Source of the DNA: Verrucomicrobiota bacterium
GTDB lineage: Bacteria; Verrucomicrobiota; Verrucomicrobiia; Limisphaerales; JACRJZ01
Assembly (NCBI GenBank): GCA_022711695.1
Contig: JAKLEJ010000210.1
Span: forward strand, 1 to 6,534
Direction: 5' to 3'
DNA: 6,534 nt
The notes under the pieces were generated by a model. It made no database searches, was not told the DNA's origin, and was given only the letters and a program-made list of their open reading frames with translations. Below are positions 1-5,273 of this stretch, piece by piece; position 1 is the first letter of the stretch; every line of letters begins with the position of its first letter. The position numbers and the translations under genes are program-made.

Positions 1-869
1 CCTATCCCACCGAGCTGCGTTCCAAGCCCTCGCCGGAATGGAACCATTACCGGATCGAGTGCAACGACGGGGCCATTGCGCTGGCGGTCAACGGCAAGGT
101 GGTCACCCGCGGGCGCGAGGCCTCGCCGCGCAAAGGCTACATCTGCCTGGAGTCGGAGGGCGGCCTGGTCCACTTCCGCAACCTGCGGCTGCAGGAACTG
201 CCGGACACCCCGGTGACGCCGGATCAGGTGGCACAGGCCGATCGGGGATTTCGCAGCCTCTACAATGGCCTGGACCTTTCCGGTTGGGATTTCACCCGGG
301 AGCACGAGGGGCATTGGACGGCGAAGGATTGGATTCTGGACTATGACGGCAAATCGCAGGACCTCTGGACCAAGGAGAAATTCGGCGATTTCGAACTGAT
401 TGTCGATTGGCGATGGACGGCCAAGCCGGAGAAGGTGCAGCGTCCCGTGATCCGGGCCGACGGCCAGGAGGACAAGGACGCCGAAGGCCGGCCCCGGACG
501 GTCGAGGCGCTCGATGCCGGCGACTCGGGCATCTATCTGCGCGGCTCCTCCAAGAGCCAGGTGAACATCTGGTGCTGGCCTGCCGGTTCCGGCGAGGTCT
601 GGGGCTACCGCACCGACGACACCCAACCCGCCGAGGTCCGCGTGGCGGCCACGCCCCGGGTGAAGGCCGACGCGCCGATTGGCCAGTGGAACCGGTTTCA
701 CATCACCATGAAGGGCGAGCGCCTGAGCGTTACGCTGAACAACCAAAGGGTGATCGACAACGCCCGTTTGCCCGGGATTCCGCCTCGGGGCCGGATCGCC
801 CTGCAGAACCACGGCAGCCCGATTCAGTTTGCGAACCTCTACGTCCGCGAGATCCGTCCCGAGCCATAA
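1..869 (+). CDS. Tandem DUF1080 (3-keto-disaccharide hydrolase-like) protein, 5'-truncated
   Basis: The reading frame is open from position 3 to the TAA at 867-869, giving 288 visible residues; the true start lies upstream of the window. Residues 1 to about 69 are the end of one DUF1080 (PF06439) domain, with the pattern EWNHYRIECND, NGKVV, GYICLE and VHFRNLRLQEL. After a proline-containing linker (about 70-81) a second, complete domain runs from about 82 to 285. It opens with the family signature FRSLYNGLDLSGWDF, contains GDSGIYLRG, and ends with QWNRFHITM, GRIALQNHG and IQFANLYVREI. The two C-terminal halves align with each other, so this is an internal duplication. The family has a concanavalin/LamG-like jellyroll fold, and characterised members hydrolyse 3-keto-glycosides; most members are secreted. 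The substrate cannot be read from the sequence. It converges with the CotH gene across a 37-bp gap in which I see no clear terminator. The family assignment is firm; the enzymatic activity is inferred. Confidence 0.88.
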   Translation, partial: YPTELRSKPSPEWNHYRIECNDGAIALAVNGKVVTRGREASPRKGYICLESEGGLVHFRNLRLQELPDTPVTPDQVAQADRGFRSLYNGLDLSGWDFTREHEGHWTAKDWILDYDGKSQDLWTKEKFGDFELIVDWRWTAKPEKVQRPVIRADGQEDKDAEGRPRTVEALDAGDSGIYLRGSSKSQVNIWCWPAGSGEVWGYRTDDTQPAEVRVAATPRVKADAPIGQWNRFHITMKGERLSVTLNNQRVIDNARLPGIPPRGRIALQNHGSPIQFANLYVREIRPEP

Positions 870-906
870 CCGCGCGCCGCGCAGGGCGTGGCCGGGAGGC
901 AAGGGG

Positions 907-2610
907 TTAGCGGGCGGCTCGCTTGGCTTGGATTTGTTCCAGCAGGTAGGCGCGGCGTTGCTCGGCAAAGCTCTTCAGGCTCAGCCTCCGGCCCGGGCCC
1001 CGTAACTGCCCGGACTGCGCTTCCCCGCTGATCCCGTTCACGAAAGCGTCAAACGAGTCCAGCTTTCGGGTGTCGGCCTTGACTTCGTCAGCCAGCAGGG
1101 CCTGGTATTGTGAAATCCGCGCCCCGAGCACGCTCCAGTCCAGGTGCTTCTCGGCAATCTGACGCACGTAGCCGAGATAGCGCTCTCGCAGGGCGGGAAC
1201 GGCCAGCAACTTCGAGATGAGAGGTTTGCTGCCGTCATTGGCCGCGACAAGGGGATCCAGTTTGACGCCCCCCGCGCTGGCGGCGCGGCCCGGCCCGCGA
1301 TCCCTCTCTCGGTCGCTGCCGCCTCCTTGAATCTCAGGCCGGTTGTCGTCGAACCCGGGGCCAAAACCCGGGCCGAATCCGGGTCCAAAGCCCGGACCTC
1401 CCGGACCTCCCGGACCTCCCGGGCCCCCGGGGCCTCCCGGCAAGGCGAAGGTCTCGTTGGCGTCGTAGGGAATGACGTGAAAGCGGCCTTTCTCGTCCTG
1501 GTAGAGATCGTAATCGCTGCTGCGCACCCAATAGCCGTCGTTGTTGATCAGCGCGCTCTCGAGGGCCAGGAATTTGAGGGCGCCGTCGATATCCAACAGC
1601 GGCGCCAGCGCCGCTTCCAGCTTGTCTGCGGGCGTCTTGCTGAGCACGCGGCAGAGCTGGATCAGGTCCGCCCAGGACTTGGGATCGTCCTTGCTCTTGA
1701 TCTCATAGATGCGCTTGTAGGTGGCAGCGTCCTCGCCCCGGTATTCGAGGCTGCCGCGTCCATTCGGGCTGCCCGGGACCTTCCAGCGGGCGCCTTTGCG
1801 CGTGCCAAACCATTCCTTGACGAAATCCTTGTTGAACTGCTGCACATTCAGATACAAGCCCCAGCTTTCCCCGTTGATCACCAGGCGCACCCAGTTGCCC
1901 TTGGGCGCGGGCACGTAATCGCGCGCCACCTCATAATACAGCACCGTGCGCAGGAAGGTCGGATCCTCGTGCGAATTGAGCAGATTCAGAGTGCGGTAGC
2001 CGCCCACGTTCTGGTCCTCGTGCGCAAAATCCACCGACAGATTCAAAGACCGCTTGTGGCCAGAGCCGATCATCATATAGGAGGAGGCCCCGCGAAAATG
2101 CACGCCCACGTCCGGGTAGCTCCGTCCATCCATCGTCAGCCGGGCCGGCACTTCCACGTCCGTGCCGTGGAAATCCTCCAGCTCCTTCTCCCAATCGGCA
2201 TTCTCGAAATCGAGGAACAAGGTCCGCACCACGTTCGAGGCATACAGGGGGACGCCGAGGAAGGTCTTGACGTCCGCAGGTGAGACGCGCGGGCCGGGCT
2301 TGGCGGCTTCGAGGCGCTCACCGGGGCCGCCGGGCCGCCCGCCCGGGCCGCGCTGATTGCGGCCGCTCCGCTGCTGGGCCAGCGATTCCCGAGCCGCTTT
2401 TCGCTCCGCGCTGTTCAGCCGCTTGTCCCCGTCCTTGTCGAAGCGGCTCACCAGTTCGATCTTCTCCTGGGATGGGCCGCCGAACCCGCCCGGCCCGCCT
2501 CCTTGCGGTCCGAAGGGGGGCGGACCGTCGAACGGTTGGGCGGCCAGCGACCAGGCGCAGCCGGCCAGAAGGGCTGCGGTCTCGATTCGCGGAAAAGCAA
2601 TTCGTTTCAT
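907..2610 (-). CDS. Secreted EF-hand / CotH kinase-like protein
   Basis: This gene encodes 567 residues, ATG to TAA. The N-terminus is a signal peptide (about 1-24). Both an A-A-Q type I cleavage region and a lipobox-like LAGC (residues 15-18) are present, so a lipoprotein is possible. Residues 58-69 form a canonical EF-hand calcium loop with D58, D60, D62, N66 and E69, flanked by Gly/Pro-rich stretches (about 28-48 and 85-98). The CotH domain (PF08757) spans about 125-480: VGVHFRGASS (168-177), KRSLNLSVDF (186-195), VINGESWGLYL (244-254), INNDGYW with D358, and VIPYDANETF with D383. The two aspartates correspond by context to the metal/catalytic aspartates of the CotH atypical protein kinases, which in Bacillus phosphorylate spore-coat proteins; the substrate here is unknown. 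A Gly/Pro repeat (391-420) interrupts the domain just after D383. The gene is divergent from the two-component operon and has a regulator-type box directly upstream. GAGGG lies only 1 nt from the ATG, too close for a normal ribosome-binding site. Confidence 0.9.
   Translation of the reverse strand: MKRIAFPRIETAALLAGCAWSLAAQPFDGPPPFGPQGGGPGGFGGPSQEKIELVSRFDKDGDKRLNSAERKAARESLAQQRSGRNQRGPGGRPGGPGERLEAAKPGPRVSPADVKTFLGVPLYASNVVRTLFLDFENADWEKELEDFHGTDVEVPARLTMDGRSYPDVGVHFRGASSYMMIGSGHKRSLNLSVDFAHEDQNVGGYRTLNLLNSHEDPTFLRTVLYYEVARDYVPAPKGNWVRLVINGESWGLYLNVQQFNKDFVKEWFGTRKGARWKVPGSPNGRGSLEYRGEDAATYKRIYEIKSKDDPKSWADLIQLCRVLSKTPADKLEAALAPLLDIDGALKFLALESALINNDGYWVRSSDYDLYQDEKGRFHVIPYDANETFALPGGPGGPGGPGGPGGPGFGPGFGPGFGPGFDDNRPEIQGGGSDRERDRGPGRAASAGGVKLDPLVAANDGSKPLISKLLAVPALRERYLGYVRQIAEKHLDWSVLGARISQYQALLADEVKADTRKLDSFDAFVNGISGEAQSGQLRGPGRRLSLKSFAEQRRAYLLEQIQAKRAAR
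1351..1440 (-). repeat. In-frame GGP / GFGP low-complexity repeat in the CotH gene
   Basis: On the + strand the 9-bp unit ACCTCCCGG occurs three times exactly at 1396-1422 and continues in degraded form to 1440. Next to it (1351-1395) are 12-bp units of the type CCGAATCCGGGT / CCAAAGCCCGGA. On the coding strand these give five GGP-type triplets followed by GFGP tetrapeptides (residues 391-420 of the CotH protein). Both unit lengths are multiples of three, so copy-number changes by slippage would keep the frame. The tract probably forms a flexible, collagen-like or disordered loop. Confidence 0.85.
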
Positions 2611-2616
2611 GCCCTC

Positions 2617-2622
2617 ATCATA
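2617..2622 (-). promoter_or_regulatory. Candidate -10 element of the CotH gene
   Basis: On the minus strand TATGAT (5 of 6 matches to TATAAT) lies 10 bp downstream of the proximal CTTAAT half-site and 6 bp upstream of the ATG. There is no good -35 hexamer at 16-18 bp, as expected if a bound activator replaces it. If it is used, transcription would start at about 2609-2611, giving a leaderless or nearly leaderless message. This is inference from spacing only. Confidence 0.45.
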
Positions 2623-2630
2623 CTCAGGCC

Positions 2631-2652
2631 GGATTAAGCCATCGTTAAGAAC
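2631..2652 (-). promoter_or_regulatory. PmrA/QseB-like operator upstream of the CotH gene
   Basis: Read on the minus strand, the core at 2633-2649 is CTTAAC-GATGG-CTTAAT: two direct half-sites with an 11-bp period, one helical turn, which is how OmpR/PhoB-family dimers bind head to tail. It fits the known PmrA box YTTAAK-N5-YTTAAK except for the C ending the first half-site. The surrounding 22 bp match the site at 2858-2879 in opposite orientation at 18 of 22 positions. It ends 22 bp before the CotH start codon. The likely ligand is the adjacent response regulator; this is inferred, not shown. Confidence 0.7.
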
Positions 2653-2738
2653 GAGTGGAAACTGAGTCCCGCTCCTCCTCGTTCACATAGCCCAGGTCCG
2701 TAAAGTGTTGTGCCAAGATGGATTCTGTCTGGGTCTTT

Positions 2739-2753
2739 CCGGCCGCAGGCCGG
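2739..2753. repeat. Short perfect hairpin in the divergent region
   Basis: CCGGCC (2739-2744) and GGCCGG (2748-2753) form a 6-bp all-GC stem with a GCA loop. There is no T-run on the downstream side on either strand, so it is not a convincing intrinsic terminator. It could be incidental in such GC-rich DNA. Confidence 0.35.
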
Positions 2754-2857
2754 CTCATCCGAATCCGCGGATGGCATGCGCCGTCAACCGGCTGCGTCTC
2801 CGGCCGCGACCGGCGTGGTTCAGCCCGAAGGACGTTGAGCGCGGATTCAGGGCGCGA

Positions 2858-2879
2858 GTTCTTAATGGCGGCTTAATGC
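2858..2879 (+). promoter_or_regulatory. PmrA/QseB-like operator upstream of the two-component operon
   Basis: The core at 2861-2877 is CTTAAT-GGCGG-CTTAAT, a perfect repeat with an 11-bp period that fully matches the PmrA box YTTAAK-N5-YTTAAK. It lies 65 bp upstream of the regulator's ATG. Eleven bases further on, CATGCT (2889-2894) is a weak -10 candidate that would give a leader of about 40 nt. The arrangement suggests autoregulation of the operon. It is AT-rich against a strongly GC-rich background, which makes chance occurrence unlikely. Confidence 0.72.
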
Positions 2880-2942
2880 GTTTTCCGGCATGCTGCGGCG
2901 CTGATCCGGCGCCAGGACCCGTTGCAGGCCGGCGTTGAAGCC

Positions 2943-3596
2943 ATGAGAATCCTGCTGGTGGAAGACGAACCGCGCCTGTTGCGCAGCCTGGCCCGGGCCT
3001 TGCGCGAGGAAGGGTATGCTGTGGACACCGCCGCCGATGGCGAGGAAGGGCTCTACATGGCGAAGAACTGCGATTACAACGCCGTGGTGCTCGATGTGAT
3101 GTTGCCGCGGTTGGACGGCTGGCAGGTGCTGGAGGGGTTGCGCCAGCACAAGCAAACTCCGGTGCTGATGCTGACGGCGCGCGACGCTCCCCGCGACCGG
3201 GTGCGGGGGCTGGACACCGGCGCGGACGATTACCTGGTCAAGCCGTTCGATCTGAGCGAACTCCTGGCCCGGCTTCGGGCGCTGATCCGCCGGTCGGCCG
3301 GACAGGCCCGGCCGGTGCTGGAGGTGGGCGAGGTGCTCCTCGACACCCGGGCCCGCCTGGTGTCGCACAAGGGCAAGGCGGTCACGCTCACCCCTCGCGA
3401 ATATGCCATCCTCGAATACCTGGCCCTGCATCGTGGAGAAGTGGTCACGCGGACCGAGCTTTACGAGCATTTGTTCGACGACAGCGACGACAGCCTCTCA
3501 AACTTGCTGGACGTGCACGTGTTCAGCATTCGCAAGAAACTGGGAGCCGAGCTGATCGCGACGCGGCGCGGCGTGGGCTATTGCGTCAGAGCCTGA
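2943..3596 (+). CDS. OmpR/PhoB-family response regulator
   Basis: With the ATG at 2943 the protein has 217 residues and begins MRILLVEDEP, the standard start for this family; an in-frame TTG at 2922 would only add seven atypical residues. The receiver domain (1 to about 115) shows the acidic pocket E7/D8, the phosphoacceptor D51 in VVLDVMLP, T78 in LTAR and K100 in YLVKPF. The winged-helix DNA-binding domain (about 125-217) contains LTPREYAILEYL, a recognition-helix region SNLLDVHVFSIRKKLG and the C-terminal wing RRGVGY. It resembles the CusR/QseB/PmrA subgroup that pairs with a downstream kinase. The histidine kinase follows after 8 bp, so the two are surely co-transcribed. The upstream direct-repeat box suggests autoregulation. 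The Shine-Dalgarno signal is weak. The biological signal and regulon are not evident from the protein itself. Confidence 0.95.
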   Translation: MRILLVEDEPRLLRSLARALREEGYAVDTAADGEEGLYMAKNCDYNAVVLDVMLPRLDGWQVLEGLRQHKQTPVLMLTARDAPRDRVRGLDTGADDYLVKPFDLSELLARLRALIRRSAGQARPVLEVGEVLLDTRARLVSHKGKAVTLTPREYAILEYLALHRGEVVTRTELYEHLFDDSDDSLSNLLDVHVFSIRKKLGAELIATRRGVGYCVRA

Positions 3597-3604
3597 GACG
3601 ACCC

Positions 3605-5149
3605 ATGGTCACCAAGTCCATCCGCTGGCGGTTGCAGTTGTGGCTGGCCTTTCTGCTGGTCTGCATTCTCAGCGGGTTTGGAGTGACGGCCTATCAGCTC
3701 CACCGCACCAATCTTCTGCGGCAGATCGACGAGGACCTGCAGCGGCGGGTGACGGCTTTGACTGCGGACGTGCGGGGGATCCCTCCTCATTTTGGCGGCG
3801 GTCCCAAACGCCCCCAATTCGAGCCGGCGCCAGGGGGCAATCCCATGAACGACGGTTTTGGCCCGCCCCCCAAAGGGCCCCGCTTCGAAGGCGGCAGAGG
3901 AGGTCCTGGCAAGCGCCGCTTCGAGCCTGACGGCATGGAGGGCCGCGGCTTCCCGGATACCGGGCCCGAGCGGCGCGAGATTCTGATCTCGGCTCAGACT
4001 CAGCGGCTTTTCGACGATGTCGAAACCAACGGATTCTATTACGCGGTCTGGTCTCGAAGCGGCTCCCTGCTCAAGCGCTCGACCAATCTTCCTCCCGAAG
4101 TGTTCCGTCCGCAGCGTTCGGACCTGGCCATGACCATCGAAACACGAACGGGCCTGGAGCGGCGCGAGGCGTACCTCTTCACGGAGATCGGGGAATGCGC
4201 GCTGGCGGGACGATCCATTGCCGGCGATCTGGCGGAGTTGCGAGGCTTCGGCTGGTGGCTGCTGGCGGCGGGGGTCGCGGTGCTGGCCGTCGGCCTGGGC
4301 GGAGGTTGGCTCGCAACCAGCCGCGCCATCCGGCCGATCGAAGATATCGGCGCCGCCGCCAGCCGCATCTCCGCGGGGAATCTTTCCGAGCGCATCAACG
4401 TGACCGACACCGACAGTGAATTGGGGCGGTTGGCGGGCGTGCTCAACTCGACGTTTGCGAGGCTCGACGCCGCGTTCGCCCAACAAAGGCAATTCACCGC
4501 CGATGCCTCGCACGAGCTGCGCACGCCCCTGGCCGTCATCATTTCCGAGGCCCAGTCCATCCTGGCCCGGGAGCGCTCCCCGGCCGAATACCGGGAGACG
4601 ATCGAAACCTGCCTGGAGACGGCCCAGCAGATGCGGCGGCTGACCGAATCGCTGCTCGAACTGGCGCGGTTTGACGGCGGGCAGGAGGCGATCGAGCGGG
4701 TACCTTGCGATCTGGCCGAGCGCGCGCGCGCCAGCGTGGAGCTGATCCGGCCGCTGGCGCGCCGCCGCCACATCGGGATCGAGTGCGACCTGGCGCCGGT
4801 TGAAACGCTGGGCGATCCGGACCGCCTCGGCCAGGTCCTCACCAACCTGCTCAGCAACGCCGTCGCCTACAACAAGGACGCGGGGCGCATTGTGGTGTCC
4901 ACTCGCGTCGCCAGCGGCAGCGCCGTCCTCACCGTGGCGGACACGGGGCCGGGCATCGCCGCCGAAGACCTCCCTCACGTGTTCAAGCGCTTCTATCGGG
5001 CGGACAAGGCGCGCGCGCGGGCTGATGGCCATGCCGGGCTGGGCCTGGCCATCTGCAAGGCGGTGATCGAGGCCCACGGCGGCGTCATCGAAGCGGCCAG
5101 CCCGCCCGGCGGCGGGGCCGTTTTCACCGTCCGCCTGCCGCTGCGCTGA
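3605..5149 (+). CDS. Membrane sensor histidine kinase with Gly/Pro-rich sensor region
   Basis: The chosen ATG at 3605 gives 514 residues and lies 8 bp after the regulator stop; a TTG at 3581 overlapping the regulator is possible but less natural. The protein runs TM1 (about 12-31), an extracytoplasmic region (about 32-214), TM2 (about 216-237), HAMP (about 238-291), a HisKA dimerisation domain with H303 in SHELRTP, and HATPase_c. The latter has N414/N418 in NLLSNA, the G1 box DTGPG (446-450), the F box VFKRFYR (459-465) and the G2 box HAGLGLA (476-482), all intact. It should autophosphorylate H303 and transfer phosphate to D51 of the partner regulator. Residues 57-120 of the sensor region are rich in Gly, Pro, Phe, Arg and Lys (for example FGGGPKRP, DGFGPPPKGP), unlike a typical folded sensor. 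The rest of the sensor (about 122-200) looks folded. The ligand is unknown. Confidence 0.95.
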   Translation: MVTKSIRWRLQLWLAFLLVCILSGFGVTAYQLHRTNLLRQIDEDLQRRVTALTADVRGIPPHFGGGPKRPQFEPAPGGNPMNDGFGPPPKGPRFEGGRGGPGKRRFEPDGMEGRGFPDTGPERREILISAQTQRLFDDVETNGFYYAVWSRSGSLLKRSTNLPPEVFRPQRSDLAMTIETRTGLERREAYLFTEIGECALAGRSIAGDLAELRGFGWWLLAAGVAVLAVGLGGGWLATSRAIRPIEDIGAAASRISAGNLSERINVTDTDSELGRLAGVLNSTFARLDAAFAQQRQFTADASHELRTPLAVIISEAQSILARERSPAEYRETIETCLETAQQMRRLTESLLELARFDGGQEAIERVPCDLAERARASVELIRPLARRRHIGIECDLAPVETLGDPDRLGQVLTNLLSNAVAYNKDAGRIVVSTRVASGSAVLTVADTGPGIAAEDLPHVFKRFYRADKARARADGHAGLGLAICKAVIEAHGGVIEAASPPGGGAVFTVRLPLR

Positions 5150-5232
5150 CCCTGGCTTCCACCGGGCAGCTACGGGCGGCCACCCCGTCCGCCAAACCAC
5201 GGAAAGCCGTCCGCTCCTGTTGCCCGTTTGGC

Positions 5233-5262
5233 TTGTCAAGCGACAGCGAGGGGGCCTACGCT
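5233..5262 (+). promoter_or_regulatory. Possible sigma-70-type promoter before the Asp-box gene
   Basis: TTGTCA (5233-5238, 5 of 6 matches to TTGACA) and TACGCT (5257-5262, 3 of 6 matches to TATAAT) are separated by 18 bp. Transcription would then start near 5269, only just before the first candidate ATG at 5274. The -10 is poor and chance is a fair alternative. No CTTAAT-type box is present in this 124-bp gap. Confidence 0.22.
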
Positions 5263-5273
5263 CGGCGCGATTC

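Larger units (their letters stand above)
2611..2942. other. Divergent intergenic regulatory region, no gene
   Basis: This 332-bp gap separates the divergent CotH gene and the two-component operon. It holds two inverted operator-like boxes near its ends (2631-2652 and 2858-2879), about 228 bp apart centre to centre. Between them are a short hairpin (2739-2753), a 10-bp palindrome ATCCGCGGAT (2763-2772) and an 8-bp inverted pair GAATCCGC (2761-2768) / GCGGATTC (2841-2848). A short open frame across it (2705-2938) has no recognisable domain, is dominated by Arg/Pro, and overlaps the right-hand operator, so I do not call it a gene. I see no tRNA, riboswitch or terminator. Confidence 0.7.

Noticed and set aside
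870..906. Possible bidirectional terminator between the convergent DUF1080 and CotH genes
   Set aside because: The GC-rich GCGCG/CGCGC stretch leaves no room for a stable loop, and there is no T-tract on either strand.
1391..1440. Short regular repeats considered as a CRISPR or mobile-element signature
   Set aside because: The units are 9-12 bp, contiguous, without spacers, and encode an in-frame Gly/Pro tract. No transposase, tRNA or terminal inverted repeats are visible in the window.
1144..2283. 379-codon open frame on the plus strand opposite the CotH gene
   Set aside because: It is codon-aligned antisense of the CotH coding sequence, whose EF-hand, signal peptide and kinase motifs are clear.
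2705..2938. Possible 77-residue small protein in the divergent region
   Set aside because: It has no domain, signal or convincing ribosome-binding site, is Arg/Pro-rich as expected for translated GC-rich noncoding DNA, and covers the right-hand operator and the likely promoter of the regulator.
5172..5193. Possible terminator after the histidine kinase (ACGGG ... CCCGT, 5-bp stem, 7-nt loop; alternative GGCGG/CCGCC pairing)
   Set aside because: The stem is short, competing pairings exist, and no T-run follows.
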